DNA from: Actinomycetales bacterium Actino_02
GTDB taxonomy: Bacteria; Actinomycetota; Actinomycetes; Propionibacteriales; Propionibacteriaceae
Length of the DNA stretch: 53,361 nt
NCBI GenBank assembly: GCA_001603275.1
Contig: LUYM01000019.1
Coordinates: 1-53,361 of the forward strand
Direction: 5' to 3'
Position numbers and translations under genes: made by a program. Shown here one piece after another: positions 37,679 through 49,000 of the stretch. Position 1 is the first letter of the stretch. Each line of letters opens with the position of its first letter. The notes below the pieces were generated by a model. It made no database searches and had not been told where the DNA came from. It saw only the letters and a list, made by a program, of their open reading frames with translations.

Positions 37679-38695
37679 ATGCTGGACGAACGGAAGCTCA
37701 CCATCCTGCGAGCCATCGTGACCGACTACGTGTCGATGCGGGAGCCGGTCGGCTCGCGCGCGCTGGTCGAGCGCTACTCCCTGGACGTCTCCCCGGCCAC
37801 GGTCCGCAATGACATGGCCGTGCTGGAGGAAGAGGGCTACATCACCCAGCCGCACACCAGTGCCGGCCGAATCCCCACTGACAAGGGCTATCGCCTGTTC
37901 GTCGATCGGCTGGGCCAGGTCAAGCCGCTGTCGATGGCCGAGCGCAGAGCGATCGAGACCTTCATGGCCGGTGCCATCGACGTCGACGATATCGTCCGTC
38001 GGGCCGTCCGGCTGCTGGCCCAGATCACTCAGCAGGTGGCGATCGTCCAGTACCCGTCGCTGTCGAGTGTCACGATCCGGCACGTCGAGCTGGTGCCGCT
38101 GAGCGCCGAGCGCGGCCTGCTGATCCTGGTGAACTCCAGTGGGCGGGTCGATCAGCGCCCGATCGAACTCCTGGGCAGTAGTGCCGATCAGGTGGCCGAT
38201 CTGCGTGACCTGCTGAACGCTGAGTTGGTCGGATTGAGCCCGGCCAAGGCCGTCGAACAGCTGCGGCAACTGCTCGATCGGCTGCCGGCCAACCTGCAAC
38301 TGATCGGCCAGCCGGTGATCGCGGTCCTGTTCGACCTGGTCGGCACCGATCCGTCCATGCAAGTCGCGGTGGCCGGAGTGCCGAACCTGACTCGCTTCTC
38401 TGATCAGTTCGACACCACGATTCGTCCGGTGCTGGAGGCGCTGGAGGAACAAGTGGTGCTGCTGCGGTTGTTGGGCGAGGTGGGTTCGACCGCAGAGGTG
38501 AAGGTGCGAATCGGCCACGAGAACAGCTACGAGCCGCTGCAAGCCACCTCTTTGGTGGCCAGCGGCTACGGCAACAGCAATGACATCTGGGCGAACCTCG
38601 GGGTGGTGGGGCCGACCCGAATGGACTACCCGTCGACGATGGCTGCAGTGCGGGCCGTGGCCCGTTACATCGGCCGCTACTTGGTTGAAGGATGA
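37679..38695 (+). CDS. hrcA: Heat-inducible transcription repressor HrcA
   Basis: A 338-residue repressor of heat-shock genes that binds CIRCE. The N-terminal winged HTH contains RKLTILRAIVTDYVSMREPV, then VSPATVRNDMAVLEEEGYIT and PHTSAGRIPTDKGYR, all family signatures. A GAF-like dimerisation region and the C-terminal HIGHENSYEPLQ-type block (IGHENSYEPLQATS) follow. ATG has CAGGAGG 9 bases upstream. It begins the hrcA-dnaJ-rsmE-tgt run. Confidence 0.97.
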   Translation: MLDERKLTILRAIVTDYVSMREPVGSRALVERYSLDVSPATVRNDMAVLEEEGYITQPHTSAGRIPTDKGYRLFVDRLGQVKPLSMAERRAIETFMAGAIDVDDIVRRAVRLLAQITQQVAIVQYPSLSSVTIRHVELVPLSAERGLLILVNSSGRVDQRPIELLGSSADQVADLRDLLNAELVGLSPAKAVEQLRQLLDRLPANLQLIGQPVIAVLFDLVGTDPSMQVAVAGVPNLTRFSDQFDTTIRPVLEALEEQVVLLRLLGEVGSTAEVKVRIGHENSYEPLQATSLVASGYGNSNDIWANLGVVGPTRMDYPSTMAAVRAVARYIGRYLVEG

Positions 38696-38698
38696 TGC

Positions 38699-39861
38699 GT
38701 GAGCGCTGATTACTACGAGGTGCTCGGAGTCCCGCGGGACGCCACTGCGGAGCAGATCAAGAAGGCCTACCGCAAGCTGGCCATGAAGTACCACCCGGAT
38801 GTGGCCGAGGAGCCGGACGCAGCGGAGAAGTTCAAGGAGATCGGCGAGGCCTACGAGGTCCTGCACGACCCGAACAAGCGCGCCATGTACGACCGCGGCG
38901 GCAACCCGCTGGGCGGTGGCGGTGCCAACTTCGGCGGGTTCGGCGGGTTCAGCGGTGGGGGCTTCGACTTCACCAACCTGATGGACGCCATGTTCGGCGG
39001 TGCGACGACCTCCCGCGGTCCGCGGTCGCGGGTGCGTCCGGGACAGGACGCGCTTGTCGAGCTCAAGCTCACCTTGGCTGAGGCCGCCTTCGGTATCACC
39101 AAGCCGCTGAAGGTCGACACCCAGGTGGTCTGCACCCGCTGCAACGGGGCCGGCACGAACTCCGGCTCGGCTCCGGTGACCTGTTCGACGTGTCACGGCG
39201 CCGGTCAGGTGATGACCGTGCAGCGGTCGATCATCGGCGACATCCGGACCAGTCAGCCCTGCCCCGCCTGTCGCGGCTATGGCACGGTGATTGCCGATCC
39301 GTGTGGCGAATGCGCTGGTGAGGGCCGGGTTCGGGCGACCAGGACGATCAACGTGAAGATTCCGCAGGGGGTCGCCTCGGGCAACCGGGTGCATCTGGCG
39401 CACCAGGGCGAGGTCGGCCCCGGAGGCGGGCCCGCCGGTGACCTGTATGTCGAACTGACCGTGCTCCACCATGATGTGTTCACCCGCAACGGTGACGATC
39501 TGGAGCTGGTCGTCGAGGTGCCGATGACCGCGGCCGCGCTCGGCACCACCGTCAGCGTCCAGACGCTGGAAGCGGAACGAGACGACTTGGATCCGGCGGA
39601 CGCCGCAGTGGAGGTCACCATCCCGGCCGGCACCCAGTCGCACACCCGGATCGCCGTGGCCGGCCGCGGTGTGCCGCGCCTCCAGCGCTCCGGTCGGGGC
39701 GACTTGGGCGTGACCTTCATCGTCAGGACGCCGACCAAACTGGACGACACGCAGCGGGAACTCCTTCGGCAACTGGCCGAGGTGCGCCAGGAGACCCAGC
39801 CGGAGGTGGCAGTATCCAAGCAGGGCAAAGGTGTCCTGGGCTGGCTGAAGGAGGCGTTCTC

Positions 39862-39865
<4 letters not shown>
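38699..39865 (+). CDS. dnaJ: Chaperone DnaJ
   Basis: A 388-residue type I J-protein. The J domain (residues 1-70) has HPD at 32-34, followed by a Gly/Phe-rich stretch ([15 protein letters not shown]). Four zinc-finger repeats follow ([32 protein letters not shown]), then the substrate-binding C-terminal domains. It delivers substrates to DnaK and stimulates its ATPase. GTG at 38699 is three bases after the hrcA stop, so it shares the CIRCE-controlled transcript. It is probably the second, HrcA-linked DnaJ of actinobacteria. Confidence 0.97.
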
Positions 39866-42071
<2,206 letters not shown>

Positions 42072-42283
42072 CTGTGCGCTTCCGGTAATGACCCGCGGAC
42101 AGTCCAATGGGTGGGGCTTTTGTGCCCGATGCGGGGGCGAAGGCGTCTAGCTCACCCAGAATTCGGGCGTCGTCCGATCCGTGACGATTGATTGAGATCC
42201 GCGCTCGATCAGCCTGATCAATGCCGTCTCGTCTTGCTATCGTGTCACTCGCCGTTGGCTCACCTTTGTGTCGGCGGAAAGTC
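42072..42283 (+). promoter_or_regulatory. Upstream region of the PP2C gene
   Basis: This gap after the tandem repeat holds the likely promoter of the signalling operon. A TATCGT (42238-42243) could be a -10 box, though no good -35 is seen. A 13-base palindrome GATCAG-C-CTGATC (42207-42219) lies just before it and may be an operator. No gene is supported here. Confidence 0.3.
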
Positions 42284-43084
42284 ATGGCTTTTCTTGGGGG
42301 ACTGGTGAGGATCTCGGCGGCGGGGCGAACCGATGTTGGTCGCAAGCGCGCGCATAACGAAGACCGGATCTTCGTGGGTAAGCAGACCTGGGTCGTTGCC
42401 GACGGGATGGGTGGACACGCCGCGGGCGAAATTGCCAGCGAATTCGTGGTCTCCAGCCTGGAAGCCATTGACACCTTTGAGGATCTGCGATCGTCCGACG
42501 TGATAGATGCAGTCGGTGCGGCCAATCAACGGATCCTCGATCACACCCGGGCCTGGCCGGAGTCGGCGGGAATGGGAACGACGGTGGCCGGTCTGGCCAG
42601 TGTGAAGGTCGGTGGGGCGAGCCACTGGGCGATCTTCAACGTCGGAGATTCCCGGGTCTATCGGTGCCAGGGTGGTGCCTTGAAGCGCGCGACCGTGGAC
42701 CACTCCGAGACGGAGGAGCTGATCCTGGCGGGCAAGATCACCGAGGCGGAGGCCCGCCACCATGAGTCGCGAAATGTGATCACTCGATCGATCGGGTCCC
42801 AGCCGCCGCCGCAGGTTGATCTGTGGCTTCTGCCGCAGACTCCAGGCGAGCGCTTCGTGGTCTGCAGCGACGGGGTGACTTCTGAGTTGCCCGACGAGCG
42901 GATCGCGGAGATCGTGCTGCCCGCGCTCAGTCCGCAGGCCGCGGTGGACGACCTCGTCGAGGCTGCCTTGGTAGCTGGCGGGCACGACAACATCTCCGCG
43001 ATCGTCGTTGACCTTTGGGCGGACGCCGACGCTGAGCCTGAGGAGGCCACTTTGCCGCGAGTGAGGATTGAGGAGGTCTCGTGA
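42284..43084 (+). CDS. PP2C-family Ser/Thr phosphatase
   Basis: A 266-residue metal-dependent phosphatase. The family motifs appear in order: GRTDVGRKRAHNEDRIF, VVADGMGGHAAGE with metal aspartate, GMGTTVAGL, FNVGDSRVYR, and the late VCSDGVTSELPD and GGHDNISAIVVD. These are the residues that bind the two metal ions. The ATG at 42284 has GGCGGAAAG upstream; a GTG at 42305 with GGGGGA is also possible. Its stop overlaps the FHA gene start (GTGA). With the kinase two genes on, it probably reverses the same phosphorylation. Confidence 0.94.
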   Translation: MAFLGGLVRISAAGRTDVGRKRAHNEDRIFVGKQTWVVADGMGGHAAGEIASEFVVSSLEAIDTFEDLRSSDVIDAVGAANQRILDHTRAWPESAGMGTTVAGLASVKVGGASHWAIFNVGDSRVYRCQGGALKRATVDHSETEELILAGKITEAEARHHESRNVITRSIGSQPPPQVDLWLLPQTPGERFVVCSDGVTSELPDERIAEIVLPALSPQAAVDDLVEAALVAGGHDNISAIVVDLWADADAEPEEATLPRVRIEEVS

Positions 43085-44433
43085 CCAGCTGGGACTACAC
43101 GCCGGGGCGGCGCGTCGCGGTGGTAGGACGCGATACGGCGCTGCTGGTCGACCTGCCCCTGGAGGATCCTCTGGTCGCTGAGCTCGTCGACTGCCTTGCC
43201 GGCAGCCCGAGTCTGGATCAGGTGGCCGAGGTTCTGCTGAGCGAGGGCCTGCGCCGCGTCTCCGGCTTTGCTGCCGTCTCCTTCGGGGCGGACGAGGCCC
43301 GAGTCCTGGTCCGGGGCGCCTTCTCCGCGCGTGCGGACGGAGGCGAGCCGATTTCGGGCTCCGGGTTGTGGGCGGACCGCACACTCGCCGGTGTCCAGGC
43401 CGTCACTCTCGCCGTCGGTGCGCCGACGGGACCGAGCCTGCCGGTATCGGGAGGTGTGGTGCTCGCGGAGAGCGTCACGGCACATCGGGATCGTGAAGGG
43501 GCCGTCGGTCAGCTGCACGTCCCTGCTTCGGTGTCACCGGTGCCGAGCGAGGCTGTCGCTGATGTCGAGGAGCCTCATCCAGTGGTGGCTTCGGTCGCGG
43601 CGGCGGACGTGGAGCGCAGCGACCAGGTAGCGGCAGTCGCCGTGGCCGAGGAGAGGGCTGCGACGCCGCCGTTGCCGCCGGAGCCGGTCGTGGTCCCGGT
43701 CGCGGCTGCTGCGCCGGTGCCGACGCCAGCGCCGGCTGAACCCGTCGCGAGTGCTGTGACGGCTGCCGCGGACGTGCCGGTGCCGGGCGACCACGGTGGT
43801 GGGTTGATCGAGTCGTTCCCGTGGGCCTACGACCGCGAGGTCGAGCGGGAGCCGGAGCCCTCGCGTATCGAGGTTGCAGCCGAGCCGGCCCAGCCTGACC
43901 TGGATCAAGAATCCTTGGAGATGACAATCGATAGAAGCCGACTCATCGAGCACCTGAGTTCGGTCGGATCGGCCGAACTCGTGGTCGCGGCTCGATGCCC
44001 GGCCGGTCATCTCAGCCCCGCCTACGCCGACGGCTGCCGAGTGTGCCACCAGCCGATACCGCCCCAGGTGCCGGTCGAGGTGCCCCGGCCACCGTTGGGT
44101 GTGTTGCGGCTCTCCAACGGTGACGTGGTGACCCTCGATCGAGGCGCCATCCTGGGTCGTAACCCGCGGCTCCCTGCCGGCTACACCGGAGAGCAGCCCA
44201 ACCTGGTTCGGCTCTCTGACCCCGGCAAGGACATCTCGGGGCAGCATCTGGAGGTGCGACTCGACTACTGGCACGTCCTGGTTGCCGACCTCGGCTCCAC
44301 GAACGGCACCCAAGTGATTCTTCCCGGGCAGCCGCCGATTCAGCTTCGCGCAGAGGATCCGCTCGTCATCGAGCCGGGGACCCGGGTGATTCTGGCCGGA
44401 GTGTTCGAGTTCACCTTCGAGGTGACCAGTTGA
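43081..44433 (+). CDS. FHA-domain protein with a zinc-ribbon-like motif
   Basis: A 450-residue protein. The N-terminal 120 residues form an unassigned domain (YTPGRRVAVVGRDTALLVDL). A long Pro/Ala/Val-rich, low-complexity linker follows (about 140-260). Near residue 303 is a small metal-type motif CPAGHLSPAYADGCRVC. The last 90 residues are an FHA domain, with ILGRNPR, DPGKDISGQHLEVRL and LGSTNGTQV, the parts that bind phosphothreonine. It lies between phosphatase and kinase with GTGA and TTGA overlaps, so it is probably the phosphorylation-dependent partner of the kinase. Confidence 0.88.
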   Translation: MTSWDYTPGRRVAVVGRDTALLVDLPLEDPLVAELVDCLAGSPSLDQVAEVLLSEGLRRVSGFAAVSFGADEARVLVRGAFSARADGGEPISGSGLWADRTLAGVQAVTLAVGAPTGPSLPVSGGVVLAESVTAHRDREGAVGQLHVPASVSPVPSEAVADVEEPHPVVASVAAADVERSDQVAAVAVAEERAATPPLPPEPVVVPVAAAAPVPTPAPAEPVASAVTAAADVPVPGDHGGGLIESFPWAYDREVEREPEPSRIEVAAEPAQPDLDQESLEMTIDRSRLIEHLSSVGSAELVVAARCPAGHLSPAYADGCRVCHQPIPPQVPVEVPRPPLGVLRLSNGDVVTLDRGAILGRNPRLPAGYTGEQPNLVRLSDPGKDISGQHLEVRLDYWHVLVADLGSTNGTQVILPGQPPIQLRAEDPLVIEPGTRVILAGVFEFTFEVTS

Positions 44434-45926
44434 GTCGTTCGCTGCTGGCACCGGAGATCCCTGGGCTCACCTACGTGAGCAAGTTGGGCTCCGGCGGTTA
44501 TGCGGATGTCTATCTGTACGAACAGCAGATGCCCTCACGACGGGTAGCCGTGAAGGTCCTGCGAGAGACCGGGCTGTCTGCCTCTGCGGTCAACCGGTTC
44601 ACCGCAGAGGCCAACGCGATGGCTCAGCTCGAGCACCCGCACATCGTGCCTGTCTATGCCGCGGGGCTGACCATGGAGGGTCGGCCCTACCTGGTGATGA
44701 TGTACTACCCGAAGGCCAGCCTCGCCGAGCGAGTCCGGACCGAGCGGCTGTCGGTGGCCGAGGTGCTCAGGATCGGGATTCAGATCGGCAGCGCTGTCGA
44801 GACCGCCCATCGTGCTGGCCTGCTGCATCGCGACATCAAGCCGGCCAATGTGCTCACCAACCAGTACGGCACTCCGGGCCTGACCGACTTCGGCATCGCC
44901 GCACAGATTGCGGATGTCGACGATGAGGACACCGGTGTCTCGGTGCCGTGGTCACCGCCCGAGGTGCTCTACGCCACCGCGCCGGCATCGGCACGCTCGG
45001 ACGTGTACTCGCTGGCCTCGACCCTGTGGCACTTGCTGGTGGGCCGCTCCGCCTTCGAGGTTCCCGGCGGGGACAACTCCAGCTTCGCGCTAATGAAGCG
45101 AATCCGAGACACTCCGCCGCCTCCCACCGGCAGGCCCGATGTCCCCGCGTCACTGGAGCGGCTCCTGCGTTCCGCGATGGCCAGAGAGGTGACGGCGCGA
45201 CCTGCGACCGCACTGGATCTGGTGCGATCGCTGCAGGCCATCGAACAGGAGTTGCGCTACCAGCGCACGCCCATTGTCGTTGCCGATGATCGGGAGTCCG
45301 GTCGGTCGAGCGTGGACGCCACGCCGCCGGCGGATGCCACCCGGGTCAAGGGCGCACAGGTCGTCTCTGCGCAGCCGATCGTCCGTCAGGACTATCCACC
45401 CACGTCCGCTTCCTCAGACCGTACTGTCGTGCGCGGCGGCACCCCCCAGGCGAGTGATGAGTTCTCTCCCACTCGCGAGATGGCCGGCAGGCGCGAGCCC
45501 GAGCCAACTGAACAAGCAGAGCGACGGGTGTCCGTTCCGGTGATGCTGGTCTCCGTTCTGGCCGTGGTGGCCATCGTGGTGGGCGCGGTCTATCTGTCCA
45601 CCTCCCGACCCAAGGCGCCGGCGGCCGCGGGCGATTCGGTGTCGATTCAGCCCCCGCAGTTCGGTGAGGAGGTACTGCGTCCGGGGTCGCTGAGGTTCAC
45701 TCACGAGAGCAAGGACGGATCGGTGACCTTCAGCTGGGACTACGACCACGCACTCGCCTCAGACAGCTACAGCTGGCGGCGGGCCGGGAAGACCTCGGTC
45801 AGCACAATCACGCAGCGCTCCCTCACCCTTCCGCTGGACGGTAAGCGCGTGTGCATCGAGGTACGAGTCGTGCGTGCCGATCATTCCTACGCTGACCAGG
45901 CTTATGAGGGGGATTGCAGCTCCTAG
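44430..45926 (+). CDS. Receptor-type Ser/Thr protein kinase
   Basis: A 498-residue kinase of the bacterial Hanks type. The glycine loop is KLGSGGYADVY; the ATP lysine is K42 in VAVKVL; the catalytic loop HRDIKPANVL starts at residue 133; DFGIA is at 153-157; the P+1 region is VPWSPPEVL. A disordered linker leads to one transmembrane helix (about 369-390). The extracellular part of about 105 residues looks like a single fibronectin-III-type beta sandwich (VTFSWDYDHALASDSYSW, CIEVRVVRADHSYADQA), with no PASTA repeat. The TTG start overlaps the FHA stop. It could sense the neighbouring large surface protein or a wall signal. Confidence 0.93.
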   Translation: MSRSLLAPEIPGLTYVSKLGSGGYADVYLYEQQMPSRRVAVKVLRETGLSASAVNRFTAEANAMAQLEHPHIVPVYAAGLTMEGRPYLVMMYYPKASLAERVRTERLSVAEVLRIGIQIGSAVETAHRAGLLHRDIKPANVLTNQYGTPGLTDFGIAAQIADVDDEDTGVSVPWSPPEVLYATAPASARSDVYSLASTLWHLLVGRSAFEVPGGDNSSFALMKRIRDTPPPPTGRPDVPASLERLLRSAMAREVTARPATALDLVRSLQAIEQELRYQRTPIVVADDRESGRSSVDATPPADATRVKGAQVVSAQPIVRQDYPPTSASSDRTVVRGGTPQASDEFSPTREMAGRREPEPTEQAERRVSVPVMLVSVLAVVAIVVGAVYLSTSRPKAPAAAGDSVSIQPPQFGEEVLRPGSLRFTHESKDGSVTFSWDYDHALASDSYSWRRAGKTSVSTITQRSLTLPLDGKRVCIEVRVVRADHSYADQAYEGDCSS

Positions 45927-45974
45927 CCGGTGCTGCTTCGGGCGCTTTCGGCGAGCCCTGAACCCCCAGGTGGG

Positions 45975-45990
45975 TGGGACTGAAGTCCCA
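45975..45990. promoter_or_regulatory. 7-bp inverted repeat before the large surface-protein gene
   Basis: TGGGACT (45975-45981) and AGTCCCA (45984-45990) are perfect complements with a 2-base centre, between the kinase and the large gene. A TAATCT (46015-46020) lies 25 bases further on and could be a -10 box. This may be an operator or a short terminator stem without T-run. Confidence 0.35.
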
Positions 45991-46078
45991 TGTCCATTGC
46001 TGATGACTATGCACTAATCTCCCGCTCAGATGTCTATCATCAATGCCAATCGGCGGAGCGAATTTGGGGGGCGGCGGA

Positions 46079-49000
46079 ATGGTGCGTGCGGGTCAGGCAA
46101 TCGCGCGCCAGGTTCCATCGGTGGCGTTCGCTGCGGTGGTGGCTCTCGTTGCGGTAATGGCGGTCAATGCCGACGGCCAGAAGGTGCAGCGAGTGGAGGC
46201 GAACAATGCCGCAATTTGGGTCACCAATAACGACGGCGCTCGCTTCGGACGCTTCAATAAGGCGTCCTCAAAGCTCGAATTCCAGAAGCAGGCCGGTGCT
46301 GACGGCATCGTAGGTGATGTGGCCGTCCGGCAGGATGGCAACAGCGTCATTGTCCTGAATTTGTCCGCTGGCACCATGTATGCGGTCGACACGGCCACTG
46401 GTGCGGACGGCCGCGAGCAGGCAGCCTCGATTCCCACCGGTGGAGTCGTGGACCTGCGCGGCGGCACTCTCGCCCTCGTCGATCCGGCCAGCGGCAAGGT
46501 GTGGGCCACTCGGACTGGCGGTTCATCACATGTCCTGGACCTGTCTGCGCTCGCAGCGACGTCAGCGCCGCTGGCTGAACTCGGCCCGTCGCCGGCTGGA
46601 GTGAAGCGGCCGGTCGGTCTCAGCGTGGGGGCCGACGGCTCCGTCCATGCAGCGAGCGCCTCCGGCAAGCTGGTTTCGATCTCGGCCACGGAACTGGGTT
46701 TCGCGAACCCGCAGTACAGCCAACTGCCCGTGCAGGGCTTGAGCGATGTGCAGGTAGCCGCGCTGGGCGGTGTTGCGGCGGTGTTCGACGCGACTACCGG
46801 CCAGCTGATTCTTCCCGGCGGGCGTACCGCGCAACTGCCGCCCGACCCCAACGCGACCATCCAGCAGGGCGGTGCTGATGTCGGCAGCGTGGCGGTCGCG
46901 ACGTCGTCCGGTTTATACGCGGTCAGCTATGACGCCAGCGTGCAGCAGGTATTCACGCGCTCGGCATCGTCAGCGCCAACGGAGCCGGTGAGTCTGGGAT
47001 CGTCTTCGGCGTCGGGTCACTGCGTCCTGGCAGCATGGTCGGGCGATCCCGGACAGGTGGTCCGGTCCTGCAATGAGGCTGCCGGCGTCGACGTCTCCGG
47101 CACCTCCCCGCAGCGGCTGGCCTTGCCCTACTTCCAGGTCAACTGGGGGCTGGTCGTCCTCAACGACCGCGCCGACGGCCGAATCTACGACGTCGACCTC
47201 CAGCAAAGCTTCCAGGATTGGAACGCGATGCGTGACCTCGACAAGCAGCAGCAACAGCAGGAGGAAGAGGAGACCAAGGCACCGACCGACGCGCTCCCGA
47301 AGGCCCGCGACGACAGCTACGGAGCGCGTCCGAATCGAACCTCGGTCCTGCACGTGCTCGACAACGATGTCGATCCGAATGGTCAGATTCTGGCCATCTC
47401 CAAGGTGGAGCAGCCCAGCGGGAGTGCGGCGAAGGTGCTGATCTCACCCGATGGCCAGACCCTGCAGTTCCAGCAGCCGCTGGACGGCAAGGACACCTCG
47501 TTCAACTACACGATCAGCAATAGAAAGGGCGAGGCGACCGCGCGCGTTGTGATCAAGGCGGAGAACGGTGCCGAGGACCAAGGCCCCGAGCCACGTGATA
47601 ACTACACCGAGCCGGTCTATCCGGTAGCGCCAGCGGGCACCGTCTCGATCCCGGTGGCCGACGATTTTCGTGACTTCGATGGGGATCCGATCACGGTGGT
47701 CAGCGCCAAAGACGGTGATAAGGACGTCCCTGTGACTGCGGACGGCTTGATCGAGTACACCGCGCCCGAGGGGCAGAAGTCCGTCCAGACGCGGACCGTC
47801 ACCTTCCAGCTTCGGGGGGCAAATGTCGTGCATTCGGCCATAGTGAAGGTGAGCAGCAACGAGGATCTCGACGGCACTGCGCCGGTCGCGCGCCCCGACG
47901 CGGTCAAGGGCGAGGTCGGCAAGCCGATTTCGGTGCTTCCCCTGGCCAACGACATTCCCGGGGTGGATCCGGCGAGCGAGGACACGAAGCTCAGCTTGGC
48001 CGATGACGTGACCGGCTGGAAGGGTGCCAAGGTCACCACCGACCGGGTCGGCGGACGCGTCACTTTCGTCGCCGAGAGCTCGGGAACGTACCTAGTGCCG
48101 TACACCGCCGGCTTCGGCAGCGCCGCCACCGCCGATGGCTCGATCCGCGTCGACGTCGTCGACAAGGTCTCGGCAGATCCCATTGCCATGCCCGACCAGG
48201 CGGTGATCCGGGGAGACCAGGCCATCACAGTTGACGTGCTGGCCAACGATTCCGATCCGCACGGAGGCCTGCTCACCGTTCAGCAGGTCACCCCGAGCGA
48301 TCCGAAGCAACTCCAGGCCGCCGTGGTGCAGGGTCGTTGGCTGCGGGTGGTCCCGTCCGACTTGCCCTTTACTCCCAATCCGCAGTCGATCAGCTACCAG
48401 GTGGTCAATGGTGAGGGCGCCACTGCCACCGGCAGCCTCACCGTGACTCGGCTGGACGCGATCGAGGATCGCCCGGTCGCGCGCGGCGACACGGCCACCG
48501 TGCGCGCCGGCGACAGTGTGCTCATTCCGGTGTTGGCCAACGACTACACCCTGGGTGGCTCCAGCCTCACCCTGGCCTCCTCAGTGCTGGGACCCAAGCC
48601 GGGAGAACTGCCGGTGACCGACCCGGTGAAGAGTTCGGCCGAGGACCAAGGCGACGTGGGTACCGCTTTCGTGGTCGGAAACCAAGTGCGCTACCTCGCA
48701 CCCGCCACGGTGACAGCACCGCTCACCGTCAACATCACCTACCAGGCGATGGCGGGCGTGGTGGGTGCGGAGGGGGTTGTGGCCGTGACGGTCAATCCCG
48801 AGCCGACCGACGCCGTCCCCGACTCGCCACCCCGACCCGTGTCCATCGAAGCGAGAGTCGCCTCCGGGGACACGATCACCATCCCGATCTCGGCGTCCGG
48901 CCAGGATCCCGACGGTGACAGTGTCGCTCTGGTCGGCCTGGCTGAGGGCCCGAAGCTCGGCCGGGTGACCCGGATCACCCCCAAGGGCATCACCTACCAG

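Noticed and set aside
37523-39772. A 749-codon open frame antisense to hrcA and dnaJ
   Set aside because: It mirrors two firmly identified genes. Long antisense frames are expected in high-GC DNA, and its product is low-complexity with no family features.
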